Positions 8,122-17,592 of a stretch of 64,000 nt of DNA are shown in pieces (within the stretch, counting starts at the first letter, position 1; each line of letters begins with the position of its first letter). Under the pieces are notes generated by a model. The model did not search any database. It was not told where the DNA came from and worked only from the letters and a program-made list of their open reading frames with translations. Position numbers and translations under genes: made by a program. This DNA is from Nocardiopsis algeriensis (GTDB lineage Bacteria > Actinomycetota > Actinomycetes > Streptosporangiales > Streptosporangiaceae), in contig NZ_JACHJO010000001.1 in NCBI RefSeq assembly GCF_014203695.1, positions 192,369 to 256,368 on the forward strand, read 5' to 3'.

Positions 8122-10056
8122 ATGGCCCCTTACAACGACCCCTCCGGATCCGGGACACGGAACGGCAGGCCCGCGGAGCGCGGCCCGGGAGCCGGTGCTC
8201 TCCTCGGTGGCGCCCTGTTCGTCGGCCTGATCGCGCTGTGCGCCCTCGTCATCTCCTACAACGGCATCTTCCGGTTCGCCGAGCACGGCGGCCACGAGGG
8301 CAGCGCGCTGGCCCACGTGTACCCGATCGTGTTCACCCTGCTGCTGATCATGGCGTTCTGGGTGAGCTACCTGCTGCGCGGCGCCGAACCCCGCGAACGC
8401 TTCTGGGTCGACGCCGTGCTCATCCCCGTGCTCGTCCTTGTGGCGGCGGTCGCCATGCTGATGAACAACCTCGGGCTGATCGACGGCTTCCCCCGGCGGT
8501 TCGCTGCGGTCGTCGTGGCGGTCTCCCCGCTGGTGGCGCTGGCGGTGGCGTTCCTGCTGTGGATGGCCCTGCGCGCGCACCTGCGCAACCGGACCTCCGC
8601 CGCCTTCCGCCGGCGCCCTCCGGACGGCCGCGCCGGGACCTCCCCGGAACCCGAGGAGCCCCGCCCCCGCGACCCCGAACCCACGCTCGAGGAGCGGCTG
8701 ACGGGCGTTCCCCCCGCCCCGGCGGCGGAAAGCCCCGAGGAGCCCCCCGCCCCCGCCCCCGTGGCGCGTCCGCTGCCCGAGACCGGTGGCGAGGACGAGA
8801 TGTCGGTCCCCACCCTCCGGCTCCCCCGCCGTCCCAGGAGCGGGGACAACCCGATCAGGGAGGCCGCCGAGCGGCCGCCGTTGGTACCGATGCCGCAGCG
8901 CGCGCGAGCGGACGGGCCCCGGGACGGGGAGGACGTCCCGGAGGACGTCCCCGAGCACCTGGCGGACGAGGGGTTCGACCACGACTCCCCCGCGGGCGAT
9001 CCCGCCACGGACGAGGCCGAGGCCCCCGCGCCCAGGGACTCGGCGCTGCCGCCGGCGGCAGCGGCCACCACCGGAGCGGCGGGCTCCCCCGCGGAATCTC
9101 CGGAGTTCCCGGCCGCCGCGGCACGGCGGACCGCTCCCCTGCCCGCGGAGGAGGAGGAGCACGCCCCGGTCCGCCTCCGGCCGGCACCGCCCGCTGCCCA
9201 CCCGGAGTCCCCGGCGGAGCGGGACGGGTCCCCGGAGCACGTCCCCGGCTCCCCGAGGGCCGGGGCTCTCCCCGAGGAGCCCGCAGAGCCCTCCGCCGAA
9301 CCTTCCGCAGAGCCTTCCGCAGAGGAGGCAGGCGCCTCTGCCCTCCCCGAGACCGGGGACCGCACCTCGGAGGACCTCGGCGAGCAGCGGTCCGCAGGAC
9401 AGCAGGAACTCGGGGACCTCCCCCTCACGGCGGCTCCGGCCGACAGCGGGAGGGAGCACGTCCGCGCCCGGCCCGGGCACGGGTCCCCTGCCGAGACGGC
9501 CGGGCCCGCGGCCGACGAGCCCCTCGCGGACACCCCCGCGCACCGGGAATCCGAGGAGGGCTCCCGGACGGAGGGCTCCTCTCCGGCGGGGCGCCCGGGG
9601 CCGGCGCGGCTCTTCACGGGGAGCGGCTCCGAGCCCGCCCGGTGGGAGCCTCCCGCCGACACGGGATCGCGCGGCTGGTCGAGCGACGACTACGTGCCCC
9701 CCGTGTGGACGCCGCCCGAGGACGACGGGGATCGCGAACCGCTTCCCGCGCCCGTCCTGGACCACGACACCGGGCCGACGGTCCGGGCCGCCTTCCACAT
9801 CGGCACCTCGCCGCAGGAGGCCCCGGAGAGTCCGCGCGGGCAGGCGTGGCCGCGCGGGCCCCAGGTGCCGCCGGGAGCCGCGAGCCCCCGCGACGACGCC
9901 GAGGAGCAGGCACCCCCGGCCGCACCGCGTGAGCCCCGGCCGCCCATGAGGAAGCGCCCGATGGTGCTCAAACCGAAGCGCCCGCCGATGCCCGACTTCA
10001 CCTCCGGGCCGCCGTCCGGCCGGGTCCGCAGCGAGCCCCTGCCCCCCGACGACTGA
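8122..10056 (+). CDS. four-helix membrane protein (DUF2637-like) with long acidic low-complexity tail
   Basis: From the ATG at 8122 the product has 644 residues. The first 155 contain four hydrophobic helices (about 25-45, 65-86, 97-117, 124-148) in the arrangement of actinobacterial DUF2637-type proteins. The remaining ~480 residues are a Pro/Glu/Ala-rich, probably disordered cytoplasmic tail with small repeats such as EPSAEPSAEPSAEE, ending in a basic patch (RKRPMVLKPKRPP). The tail could be a flexible arm or scaffold. The gene points away from cysS and interrupts the usual carD-ispF-cysS run. Longer in-frame starts exist upstream, but the coding signal begins here. Confidence 0.7.
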   Translation: MAPYNDPSGSGTRNGRPAERGPGAGALLGGALFVGLIALCALVISYNGIFRFAEHGGHEGSALAHVYPIVFTLLLIMAFWVSYLLRGAEPRERFWVDAVLIPVLVLVAAVAMLMNNLGLIDGFPRRFAAVVVAVSPLVALAVAFLLWMALRAHLRNRTSAAFRRRPPDGRAGTSPEPEEPRPRDPEPTLEERLTGVPPAPAAESPEEPPAPAPVARPLPETGGEDEMSVPTLRLPRRPRSGDNPIREAAERPPLVPMPQRARADGPRDGEDVPEDVPEHLADEGFDHDSPAGDPATDEAEAPAPRDSALPPAAAATTGAAGSPAESPEFPAAAARRTAPLPAEEEEHAPVRLRPAPPAAHPESPAERDGSPEHVPGSPRAGALPEEPAEPSAEPSAEPSAEEAGASALPETGDRTSEDLGEQRSAGQQELGDLPLTAAPADSGREHVRARPGHGSPAETAGPAADEPLADTPAHRESEEGSRTEGSSPAGRPGPARLFTGSGSEPARWEPPADTGSRGWSSDDYVPPVWTPPEDDGDREPLPAPVLDHDTGPTVRAAFHIGTSPQEAPESPRGQAWPRGPQVPPGAASPRDDAEEQAPPAAPREPRPPMRKRPMVLKPKRPPMPDFTSGPPSGRVRSEPLPPDD

Positions 10057-10072
10057 CAGCCCGACCGGAACA

Positions 10073-10115
10073 GCGCGACGGCCCCGCATCCTCTGAGGAT
10101 GCGGGGCCGTCGCGC
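10073..10115. terminator. bidirectional terminator, 20-bp perfect hairpin
   Basis: Positions 10073-10092 and 10096-10115 are perfect reverse complements around a three-base loop (CTG). The hairpin lies between the convergent ends of the membrane protein gene (stop at 10056) and ispF (stop at 10145). It lacks a clear T run, which is usual in actinomycetes. Confidence 0.85.
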
Positions 10116-10144
10116 GAAGCCGTTCCGGTGACCGGGAACAGGGC

Positions 10145-10624
10145 CTAGTCGCGGGGCACGCACAGCGCCGTGGCGACGGCGGCGATGCCCTCGCCCCGGC
10201 CGGTGAGGCCCAGGCCGTCCGTGGTGGTGGCCGAGACGGACACCGGTGCGCCCACGACCTCGGAGAGGGTCTTCTCCGCCTCCGCCCGCCTCGGTGCGAA
10301 CTTCGGCCGGTTGCTGATGATCTGCACGGCGACGTTGCCGACCTCGAAGCCGGCGGCGCGCACGCGGGCGACCGTCTCGGCCAGCAGGGCGGCGCCGGAC
10401 GCGCCCTTCCACTGCGGCTCGGCGGTGCCGAAGTTGGAGCCCAGGTCGCCCAGACCGCACGCCGAGAGGAGTGCGTCGCAGGCGGCATGGGCGGCGACAT
10501 CCCCGTCGGAATGGCCGCTGACCCCTTCCTCACCCGGCCATTCCAGACCGGCGAGGAAAAGTGTCTTTCCAGGAGCGAACGGGTGGACGTCGGTGCCGAC
10601 GCCCACCCGAGGCATTTTCGTCAT
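10145..10624 (-). CDS. ispF: 2-C-methyl-D-erythritol 2,4-cyclodiphosphate synthase
   Basis: IspF cyclises CDP-methylerythritol 2-phosphate to MEcPP in the non-mevalonate isoprenoid pathway. The 159-residue protein has the metal ligands in GTDVHPF (Asp12, His14) and in the [17 protein letters not shown] region (His46), plus the C-terminal [17 protein letters not shown] loop that closes the neighbouring subunit's active site in the trimer. It starts 26 bases after carD and is very probably in its operon. ispD, which normally stands between the two, is absent here. Confidence 0.95.
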   Translation of the reverse strand: MTKMPRVGVGTDVHPFAPGKTLFLAGLEWPGEEGVSGHSDGDVAAHAACDALLSACGLGDLGSNFGTAEPQWKGASGAALLAETVARVRAAGFEVGNVAVQIISNRPKFAPRRAEAEKTLSEVVGAPVSVSATTTDGLGLTGRGEGIAAVATALCVPRD

Positions 10625-10650
10625 GAATTACGCGATTCCCTGCCCGTGTC

Positions 10651-11133
10651 TCAGGTCGTGAGAACCTCGTCGAGGAGGGCCTCGGCCTTGTCCTCGTTGG
10701 TCTTCTCCGCGAGAGCGAGTTCGCTGACGAGAATCTGGCGCGCCTTGGCGAGCATCCGCTTCTCACCCGCCGACAGGCCGCGCTCCTTGTCCCGTCGCCA
10801 CAGGTCCCGGACGACCTCCGCGACCTTGTTCACGTCGCCCGACGCGAGCTTCTCCAGGTTGGCCTTGTAGCGCCTGGACCAGTTGGTGGGTTCCTCCGTG
10901 TGCGGCGCCCGAAGGACCTCGAAGACCTTGTCCAGGCCCTCCTGCCCCACCACGTCGCGAACCCCGACGTCCTCGGCGTTCGCGGCGGGCACGCGCACCG
11001 TCAGATCGCCCTTGTCCACCCTCAGCACGAGGTAGGTCTTGTCCTCGCCCTTGATGGTACGAGTCTCGATCGCTTCAATACGAGCAGCCCCATGATGGGG
11101 GTAGACAACAGTGTCGCCGACCTTGAAAGCCAT
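10651..11133 (-). CDS. carD: CarD-family RNA polymerase-binding transcription factor
   Basis: CarD binds the beta subunit of RNA polymerase and stabilises open complexes, especially at rRNA promoters. The start [19 protein letters not shown] at 11133 is the conserved family N terminus, so the longer opening from 11178 is rejected; an AAGGGG box precedes it. The 160-residue protein has the N-terminal Tudor-like RNAP-interaction domain (1-60) and the helical DNA-binding domain with the conserved tryptophan in TNWSRRYK (about residue 86). It leads the minus-strand set carD-ispF. Confidence 0.95.
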   Translation of the reverse strand: MAFKVGDTVVYPHHGAARIEAIETRTIKGEDKTYLVLRVDKGDLTVRVPAANAEDVGVRDVVGQEGLDKVFEVLRAPHTEEPTNWSRRYKANLEKLASGDVNKVAEVVRDLWRRDKERGLSAGEKRMLAKARQILVSELALAEKTNEDKAEALLDEVLTT

Positions 11134-11441
11134 GTGACAGGTACCCCTTCCGCTACCACAAGGATACCATGAATCCATGACTTAACCTACCTATTAGGTT
11201 TGCGAACCCGCAGGTCAGAGCGCACTTTTCTGGGGTTGACAAAGTCTACCCGAACCCCCTTGGACCGCTGGTCAGGACGGGTGCGCGAAAGCCCGGAGCC
11301 CCTTGGTGCAGGGGTCTTCGCACCCTTCACAAAGGCTTCGGGGACCGGCGCGGCGCCCCTCCGCGGGACACCGGAAATGGCCGTTGCGCGATATCTGTCA
11401 CGTTCCGTCCGCCACCGGTGCCCCGGGAAGAAGAAGGGCCG
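11134..11441. other. intergenic region between carD and phoU
   Basis: This 308-base gap precedes carD and contains its promoter. A short dyad, AACCTA-N5-TAGGTT, lies at 11184-11200, about 50 bases ahead of the carD start, and could be an operator or promoter element. The rest of the gap shows no coding frame, RNA gene or strong hairpin that I can support. Confidence 0.4.
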
Positions 11442-12104
11442 TCACGATTCCGCCTCGTAGTCCTCGCGCTTCTCTCCCGTCACCATGTAAACAAGGTTGT
11501 CGGCAACGTGAACGGCATGGTCCCCGAAGCGTTCGTAGAACCTGCCCACCAGGGTGACGTCCATGGTCGCCTCCACCCCGTACTCCCACCCCGGGGCGAG
11601 GATGCGCTGGAGCAGCTTGCGGCGCAGCCGGTCCATCCTGTCGTCGTCCTTGTCCAGCTCGAGCGCGGTGTCGGGGTCGCGGTCGAGGATGACCTCGCCG
11701 GCCTTCGTGACGAGCAGCTCCGCCTGGTGGCCCATCTCCAGCACGATCGAGCGCACCGGCTTGGGGATCGCCGAGTCGGGGTGGCGGCGCCGGGCGATCT
11801 TGGCCAGGTGGACGGCGTGGTCGCCCATCCGCTCCAGGTCGCCGCGCATGTACAGCGAGGTGATGATGGCCCGCAGGTCGGAGGCGACGGGCTGCTGCCG
11901 GGCCATCAGGCTGAAGGCGGTGTCCTCGATCTCCTGGTCCAGCCGGTTGATCCGCTCGTCCCCGGAGATGACCTCCTGCGCGGCGTTCAGGTCGCTGTCC
12001 AGAAGCGCGGTGGTGGCCCGGGCGATGGCGTGCCGGGCGAGCCTGGTCATCTCGACCAGACGCTCGCCCAAACTGTCGAGATCCTCGTGATACATGTCGC
12101 GCAT
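11442..12104 (-). CDS. phoU: phosphate signalling protein PhoU
   Basis: PhoU links the phosphate importer to the two-component phosphate sensor and represses the regulon when phosphate is plentiful. The 220-residue product has the two-fold repeated three-helix bundle with the metal-contact signatures SDLRAIITSLYMRGDLERMGD (cut short here) in repeat one and GRFYERFGDHAVHVAD in repeat two. I start at the ATG at 12104, giving MRDMYHEDLDSLGERLVEM, the usual family N terminus. It is transcribed divergently from senX3 across 124 bases, the classical actinobacterial arrangement, so this gap probably holds shared regulation. Confidence 0.93.
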   Translation of the reverse strand: MRDMYHEDLDSLGERLVEMTRLARHAIARATTALLDSDLNAAQEVISGDERINRLDQEIEDTAFSLMARQQPVASDLRAIITSLYMRGDLERMGDHAVHLAKIARRRHPDSAIPKPVRSIVLEMGHQAELLVTKAGEVILDRDPDTALELDKDDDRMDRLRRKLLQRILAPGWEYGVEATMDVTLVGRFYERFGDHAVHVADNLVYMVTGEKREDYEAES

Positions 12105-12228
12105 GGCGTCAATGCTCCCTGTGGTTTCTTGAAGAACCGGCCAAAAGCAGGTGAACGATGGAAGAAGCTCGGGCACGTCACCTACCCCGAACGGGTAAAG
12201 CCCCAGTCCACACGTTTACGATCGAATC

Positions 12229-13422
12229 GTGCAAGGGGAACTTCTCGCCGCTCTGACCGGCATCGTCGGACTCGTGACGGGCGTCGTCGCCGGCGTCGTC
12301 GCCAGTTCGCTCTTCCGCGTCCGCGGAACCGAGCGCCCGGCTCCGGCTGCGCAGCGCAAGGACACCAACACGCTACCTTCCGGCATCGCCGAGGTACTCT
12401 CCGCTCTCCCCTCCTCCGCCGTGGTCCTGGACTCCACCGACCGCGTCCTGCGCGCCTCCTCGGCCGCGCGCGCCTTCGGCATCGTCCGGGGCGAGGAGCT
12501 GGTGATCACCGAGCTCCTCACCCTCGCCCGGCACGTGCGCCGGGACGGCGTGATCCGGGAGACCGAGATCGAGGTGGCCGTGCGCAAGTTCGGGCCCGAC
12601 GCCACCTCCTTCGCCGTCCGGGTCGCCCCCCTCGGCGGCACCGGCCTGGTACTGGTCCTGGCCGAGGACCAGACCGAGCACCGCCGGGTGGAGGCCGTGC
12701 GCCGCGACTTCGTCGCCAACATCTCCCACGAGCTCAAGACCCCGGTGGGCGCCCTGTCCCTGCTCGCCGAGACCGTGCAGGACGCCAGCGACGACCCCGA
12801 GGCGGTCCGCCGCTTCACCGCCCGCATGCGGGCCGAGGCCTCCCGCCTGTCCGCGCTCATCCAGGACCTCATCACGCTCTCGCGCATCCAGGGCGCGGAA
12901 CCCATGACCGAACCCACCCGGGTGGACCTGGAGGCGCTCGTGGCCGACGCCCTCGACGCCCTGAGCATGCCCGCGGACGCCAAGGGGATCGAACTCGTCA
13001 GCAGCGGCTCCGAGGGCGTCACCGTCCTGGGCGACGAGGGGCTGCTCGGCACGGCACTGCGCAACCTCGTGGCCAACGCCGTCTCCTACAGCCCCGAGAA
13101 CACCCGTGTCGCGGTGTCCGTGGAGGTCGGCGAGACGAGCGTGGGCATCAGCGTGGCCGACCAGGGCATCGGCATCCCCCAGCAGGACCTGGAGAGGATC
13201 TTCGAGCGGTTCTACCGTGTGGACGCCGCTCGGAGCCGGGCCACCGGAGGTACCGGTCTGGGCCTGGCGATCGTCAAGCACATCATGACCCACCACCGTG
13301 GAGAAGTGACCGTGTGGAGCCAAGAAGGGGCGGGATCGACGTTCACTCTGCGTCTGCCCCGTCCCGACAACCGGGGGCGCGACGCCGCCCGGGACAACGA
13401 CCGTCAGGAGGCGGCACAGTGA
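12229..13422 (+). CDS. senX3: phosphate-responsive sensor histidine kinase SenX3
   Basis: This 397-residue kinase starts with GTG at 12229. It has an N-terminal membrane helix (about 5-28), a PAS-like sensor domain (50-150), a HisKA domain with the phospho-acceptor His167 in ANISHELKTPVG, and an ATPase domain with N box (NLVANAVSYS), G1 (DQGIGIP) and G2 (GGTGLGLAIVKH). Such SenX3/PhoR kinases phosphorylate RegX3/PhoP on phosphate starvation. The stop TGA overlaps the regX3 GTG start in the form GTGA, so the two proteins are translationally coupled. Confidence 0.94.
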   Translation: MQGELLAALTGIVGLVTGVVAGVVASSLFRVRGTERPAPAAQRKDTNTLPSGIAEVLSALPSSAVVLDSTDRVLRASSAARAFGIVRGEELVITELLTLARHVRRDGVIRETEIEVAVRKFGPDATSFAVRVAPLGGTGLVLVLAEDQTEHRRVEAVRRDFVANISHELKTPVGALSLLAETVQDASDDPEAVRRFTARMRAEASRLSALIQDLITLSRIQGAEPMTEPTRVDLEALVADALDALSMPADAKGIELVSSGSEGVTVLGDEGLLGTALRNLVANAVSYSPENTRVAVSVEVGETSVGISVADQGIGIPQQDLERIFERFYRVDAARSRATGGTGLGLAIVKHIMTHHRGEVTVWSQEGAGSTFTLRLPRPDNRGRDAARDNDRQEAAQ

Positions 13423-14114
13423 CTCGCGTACTCGTGGTCGAGGACGAGGAATCGTACAGCGACGCCCTGTCCTACATGTTGCGCAAGGAGGGCTTCGAGG
13501 TCGCCGTGGCACCGACAGGGACCGCGGCCCTGGAGATCTTCGACCGCACCGGTGCCGACCTGGTCCTGCTGGACCTGATGCTGCCGGGCCTGTCGGGCAC
13601 CGAGGTGTGCCGGAGCCTGCGGCAGAAGTCCAACGTCCCCGTCATCATGCTGACCGCCAAGGACTCCGAGATCGACAAGGTCGTCGGTCTGGAGCTGGGT
13701 GCCGACGACTACGTGACCAAGCCCTTCTCCTCCCGGGAGCTGGTCGCCCGCATCCGCGCGGTGCTGCGCCGCCGCGGCGAGGACGAGGTCGTCCTGCCCG
13801 CCGCGCTGGAGGCCGGACCCGTCCGCATGGACGTGGAGCGGCACGTGGTGACCGTGCGCGGGGAGAACGTGCAGCTGCCCCTGAAGGAGTTCGAGCTCCT
13901 GGAGGTGCTGCTGCGCAACGCCGGGCGCGTGCTGACGCGCATGCAGCTGATCGACCGCGTGTGGGGCGCCGACTACGTCGGCGACACCAAGACGCTCGAC
14001 GTCCACGTCAAGCGCCTGCGCGCGAAGATCGAGGAGGACCCGAGCAGCCCCAAGTACATCGTCACCGTGCGGGGGCTGGGCTACAAGTTCGAACCGGTGG
14101 CCGTCGGCGCCTGA
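13419..14114 (+). CDS. regX3: response regulator RegX3 (OmpR/PhoB family)
   Basis: The gene starts with GTG at 13419, overlapping the senX3 stop by four bases; GGAGG lies just upstream. The 231-residue protein has a receiver domain with the acidic pocket (EDE at 8-10), the phospho-acceptor Asp52 in LLDLMLPG and the Lys of KPFSSREL, followed by a winged-helix DNA-binding domain (about 130-228). It should activate phosphate-starvation genes through PHO boxes under control of SenX3. Confidence 0.95.
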   Translation: MTRVLVVEDEESYSDALSYMLRKEGFEVAVAPTGTAALEIFDRTGADLVLLDLMLPGLSGTEVCRSLRQKSNVPVIMLTAKDSEIDKVVGLELGADDYVTKPFSSRELVARIRAVLRRRGEDEVVLPAALEAGPVRMDVERHVVTVRGENVQLPLKEFELLEVLLRNAGRVLTRMQLIDRVWGADYVGDTKTLDVHVKRLRAKIEEDPSSPKYIVTVRGLGYKFEPVAVGA

Positions 14115-14157
14115 ACCCCCGGTACCCGCCCCTCCGGAGAACCCTCTCCTTCGACGC

Positions 14158-14196
14158 GGTCCCGGTTCGCGGGCTTCCCCACCGCGAACCGGGACC
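14158..14196. terminator. bidirectional terminator, 15-bp perfect hairpin
   Basis: Positions 14158-14172 and 14182-14196 are exact reverse complements around a nine-base loop. The hairpin lies between the convergent ends of regX3 (14114) and dtd (14214) and probably ends transcription from both sides. Confidence 0.85.
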
Positions 14197-14213
14197 TCCT
14201 CCTTCCGGCCCCC

Positions 14214-14639
14214 TCAGACCTCGAGCAGGACGGTGAAGGGCCCCTCGTTGGTGAGGGAGACCGACATCATCGCCCCGAAGGACCCCGTGGCGACCGCGGC
14301 GCCCAGCGCGCGCAGCTCGCGGACCACCGCGTCGACGAGGGGCTCGGCGACGGGCCCCGGCGCGGCCGCCTGCCACGTGGGGCGGCGGCCCTTGCGGGCG
14401 TCGCCGTAGAGGGTGAACTGGCTGACCACCAGCAGCGGGGCACCGGTGTCGGAACAGGACCGCTCGTCCTCCAGGATCCGCAGCGTCCACAGCTTCCTGG
14501 CGAGCTTGGCCGCCTCGGCCCCGGTGTCGGTGTGGGTCACGCCGACCAGGACGGCCAGGCCGGGTTCGGTGATCTCCCCGACGGTCTCCCCGCCCACCGT
14601 CACCGACGCGTGCGACACACGCTGCACGACCGCGCGCAT
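14214..14639 (-). CDS. dtd: D-aminoacyl-tRNA deacylase
   Basis: This enzyme removes D-amino acids wrongly attached to tRNA. The 141-residue protein begins [15 protein letters not shown], the family N terminus, and carries the two active-site signatures VSQFTLYGD and [12 protein letters not shown]. The second differs from the common NSGPVT/NGGPVT pattern but keeps the essential Gly-Pro pair. The start at 14639 is five bases after the stop of the DUF2207 gene, so the two form an operon. The frame is open far upstream only because it continues as antisense of that gene. Confidence 0.93.
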   Translation of the reverse strand: MRAVVQRVSHASVTVGGETVGEITEPGLAVLVGVTHTDTGAEAAKLARKLWTLRILEDERSCSDTGAPLLVVSQFTLYGDARKGRRPTWQAAAPGPVAEPLVDAVVRELRALGAAVATGSFGAMMSVSLTNEGPFTVLLEV

Positions 14640-14644
14640 GGTCC

Positions 14645-16492
14645 CTACCTCCTCTGTCCCGACTGCTGGAACTGGTTGAGCACCCGCAGGCGGCGGGCGT
14701 TGGTGATGATGCCGGTCAGGGCGACCACGAACATGCGGATGGAGTCGGTGAAGTCGTCGATCCGCCACTCGCGGGGGCCGGTGTACCAGGCCAGGCCGTC
14801 CCCGGTGAGCTCCTCGGGGGTCAGGTCGGCAAGGGCGGCGGAGGCGAGGATGCCGGCCCACCTGTCGACGTCGTCGAAGATGACCGCGTACGCCAGGTAG
14901 CGCGAGTAGAGCTCGACCCTCTGGCCGGGCGGTGCGGTCTGCGCCCGGGGGCTGAGCAGGTAGTCGCGGAACCCGAGGGTGTGCGCGTACACCGTGCTGC
15001 CCAGCTTGGTCTTGGCGGGCATGTACTGGGCACCGACGGTCATCGCGGCGCCCGCGATGACCACGGCCAAGCCGGTGAACGCGGCGGTGGTGAACATCGC
15101 CAGGAGAACGGTGAGGAGCACGCCGGCGGCCGTGACGACCATGCCCGCGGTGCTCCAGCGGCCGCGCACCTGGCTGGGCGAGCGGGCGAACCACTTGAGC
15201 CGCACCATGTCCCGGTACAGCTCCTCGCGGACGCGGTCGATCCGGACGGGGAAGTCCGGGGAGACGCGGGAGGAGCCGAGCTGGGAGAGCCGCACCGTGC
15301 GGCTCTCCCCGAAGAGGGCGTCCAGCAGCAGCCACTCGGAGGGGAGCAGGGTCTCGTCGGGCGGGCCGTCCAGGCGGACCAGGCGCCAGTCCACGGAGGT
15401 GAAGTGCTCGTGCGGCAGCTCCTCCAGGCGGATGTAGCCGCGCACGGCCAGGTCGACGACGCTTCCGGTCAGGTCGGCGATGTCCACGCGCTCGTCGATG
15501 AGCGTGCCAATCTGCCCCGGATGGACGTCGTCGGGAGGGCTGAAGCGGAGCTCCCCGTGCTCGCCCTGCGCGACGGGCGCGTGGTCGCCCCGGGCCGCCT
15601 CGCGGCGCAGCGCGCGCTCGTCGCGGCCCCGGATCCGGATCAGCACGGCCAGGCCGCCCACGAGGACGGCGATCAGGAGGCCGAACACGCCCCCGGTCAC
15701 CGGGGTGACCGCGAAGGCGGAGGCCAGCGACCAGCGGCGGGTGAGGATGGGCTCCCCTCCCGCGGTCCCCGGGGGGTAGTTGACGACGATGTCGAGGCGG
15801 TCGGAGGGTTCCATGTCGACCTGGAGGAAGTGCGCCACCGACTTCTCCGGTCCCATATCGGAGGCCGTGCAGTACATGGCGCTGCGCGGTTCCCCCGCCA
15901 GGCAGGAGAGCGCCTCGGGCGGCAGGGGCGCGGTGACGGTCACGTCGGTGGTCTCGACCGGATGGCTGTAGGCGCCGACCGCGCGCCATTCCATCTGGAC
16001 ACCGCCGGAGATCTCGCTGACGGTGCCGCCCACCCGGTAGGTGAGCACGGTCCCGTCGAGCCCTTCCGTGGGGACGGTCACCAGGAGGGCGCCGTTGCGG
16101 TGCTCGACCTCGGCCTCGAGTGCGTTTCCGTCGAGGGTCGTGGCCTCGATGCCGGTGATCTCGAACTCCCGGTCGTGCTCGGTGTCGTAGAGCATCGTCT
16201 CGGTGAGGGCGCGGGTGAAGGCGTCGGGAGCACCGCCCTCGAAGGTGATCACCTCCTCGGCACCGAGGACACCGGCACGGTCGAGGTCGAGCCGGATGCT
16301 GTTGGTGATCAGTGGTTCGGCCCCGGAGCGGTGTTCACCTCCGGCGGGTACTGTGGGGGCCGGTGCCGCAGCCGCCGCGGCGACGGCCGCCCCTCCCGGC
16401 CCCGCGGCCGCGGGCGCCGCGAAGAGCGGGAAGAACACGAAGAGGGCCGTCGCCACCGCGACGGCCAGGCGCCAGGAGCCGACCCACCACAT
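14645..16492 (-). CDS. DUF2207 domain membrane protein
   Basis: The 615-residue protein starts [19 protein letters not shown] with a signal peptide or first helix (about 5-30). A large extracytoplasmic DUF2207 domain follows (about 55-270), rich in beta strands and with a cysteine pair. After a membrane helix (about 280-305), a cytoplasmic domain follows. Two further helices (about 445-490) precede the conserved C-terminal region with [19 protein letters not shown] and [18 protein letters not shown]2207 proteins are widespread in Gram-positive bacteria and of unknown role, possibly envelope-related. It is followed directly by dtd. Confidence 0.8.
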   Translation of the reverse strand: MWWVGSWRLAVAVATALFVFFPLFAAPAAAGPGGAAVAAAAAAPAPTVPAGGEHRSGAEPLITNSIRLDLDRAGVLGAEEVITFEGGAPDAFTRALTETMLYDTEHDREFEITGIEATTLDGNALEAEVEHRNGALLVTVPTEGLDGTVLTYRVGGTVSEISGGVQMEWRAVGAYSHPVETTDVTVTAPLPPEALSCLAGEPRSAMYCTASDMGPEKSVAHFLQVDMEPSDRLDIVVNYPPGTAGGEPILTRRWSLASAFAVTPVTGGVFGLLIAVLVGGLAVLIRIRGRDERALRREAARGDHAPVAQGEHGELRFSPPDDVHPGQIGTLIDERVDIADLTGSVVDLAVRGYIRLEELPHEHFTSVDWRLVRLDGPPDETLLPSEWLLLDALFGESRTVRLSQLGSSRVSPDFPVRIDRVREELYRDMVRLKWFARSPSQVRGRWSTAGMVVTAAGVLLTVLLAMFTTAAFTGLAVVIAGAAMTVGAQYMPAKTKLGSTVYAHTLGFRDYLLSPRAQTAPPGQRVELYSRYLAYAVIFDDVDRWAGILASAALADLTPEELTGDGLAWYTGPREWRIDDFTDSIRMFVVALTGIITNARRLRVLNQFQQSGQRR

Positions 16493-16585
16493 GACGCGAG
16501 AGCCTATCCGGTCCCCCCGTACCCCGTGGTCCCCGGTGGTGCGCGCATCGCGCCGGCGGGGGCCGTGCGGTGAGGGGACGCAGAG

Positions 16586-17545
16586 GTGAGCCCGCGGTTC
16601 CGGCCGTCCGGCGCCGGCTACTGGTCCGAGCGCCCCGGATTCCTCCAGCAGATGGGGCTGGGTGTCTCGCTCTGCCTGGGCACTGGGCTGGCCGCCGTCG
16701 GGATGACCGGTTTCCTCGTGATCTCCTCGCTGCTGCAGTCGGCGGAACCCGCGTGGTCGCACCCCGCCGCGCACGGGTCGGTGACCGGGGCGGCGGCGGG
16801 AGCGGGAGCGGCGCAGGAGCGGCCGGCCGCGGACGGGCGCCCGGACGGGCTCCCCGGGGACAGCCCGCTGTACCGGGTGGGCGAGATCGGCGAGGTGACG
16901 TGCCGGGCGCCGGAGCTGGACCAGGAGGACCCCGAGTCGGTCGAGGCGTTCGCCCACGACATCGCGGACTGCCTGGACGACGCGTGGGGCTCCTACTTCG
17001 CGGAGGCGGGGATGGAGTTCTCCTCGCCCAACCGCGTGTACTGGCACACGGGGGGGCACAGCCCCTGCGGCGCCTTCCCCACCGAGGGCACGGCCGCGTT
17101 CTACTGCCAGGCCAACCACGGTCTCTACCTGGGCGTGGAGGACGTCGTGGCGGCGTCCGCGGGCAGCGGCCGGCCCGAGGCCTACACCTTCCTCCTCAGC
17201 CACGAGTACGGCCACCACGTGCAGGGCCAGGCACGCATCCTCGCGGAGTTCCACGAGGTCCGGGCCGGGGCCCCGCAGGACGAGGCCGATGAGCTGACCA
17301 GGCGCAAGGAGCTCCAGGCCAACTGCCTGGGGGGCGTGTTCCTGGGTGCCTCGGAGGACTCCCTGGGCTTCGGCGAGGAGGGACGGGAGAATATCCTCGA
17401 CGACGTCGTCCGGCGTTCGGACCGCGGTGGCGGGCACACCCACGGTTCGGCCGACAACAGCAGGATGTGGACGGTGCACGGCATGGATCGCATGGACCCG
17501 GGGGCGTGCGACACCTGGGACGCTCCCGAGGAGCTCGTGCGGTGA
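16586..17545 (+). CDS. neutral zinc metallopeptidase (YpfJ-like), copy 1
   Basis: This 319-residue protein starts with GTG at 16586. It has one N-terminal membrane helix (about 23-50) and an Ala/Gly-rich linker, so the catalytic domain should be outside the membrane. The zinc motif HEYGHH is at about residues 210-215 in LLSHEYGHHVQGQ, and a downstream region ELQANCLGGVFLG supplies the conserved Glu and Asn of the YpfJ (PF04228) family. Paired cysteines (CRAPELD, CLDDAW, CGAF, FYCQAN) probably form disulfides. The next gene is a diverged tandem copy. Confidence 0.85.
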   Translation: MSPRFRPSGAGYWSERPGFLQQMGLGVSLCLGTGLAAVGMTGFLVISSLLQSAEPAWSHPAAHGSVTGAAAGAGAAQERPAADGRPDGLPGDSPLYRVGEIGEVTCRAPELDQEDPESVEAFAHDIADCLDDAWGSYFAEAGMEFSSPNRVYWHTGGHSPCGAFPTEGTAAFYCQANHGLYLGVEDVVAASAGSGRPEAYTFLLSHEYGHHVQGQARILAEFHEVRAGAPQDEADELTRRKELQANCLGGVFLGASEDSLGFGEEGRENILDDVVRRSDRGGGHTHGSADNSRMWTVHGMDRMDPGACDTWDAPEELVR

Positions 17546-17592
17546 TGCGGGGGCCGGGACCGGGCCCCTGGTGAGAGGGCGGGCGGGCAGGA

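Noticed and set aside
8107..10533. 808-codon minus-strand frame opposite the four-helix membrane protein
   Set aside because: It is low-complexity Gly/Arg antisense of a repetitive acidic tail and runs into ispF in the wrong frame.
11184..11200. AACCTA-N5-TAGGTT dyad read as an iron-box (IdeR/DtxR) site
   Set aside because: IdeR/DtxR boxes have half-sites in the AGGTTAG-CTAACCT orientation. Here the half-sites are reversed, so I list it only as an unnamed dyad.
12105..12228. PHO box between phoU and senX3
   Set aside because: I see one GTTCACC-like half-site (minus strand near 12165) but no second one at 11-base spacing, so I do not call it.
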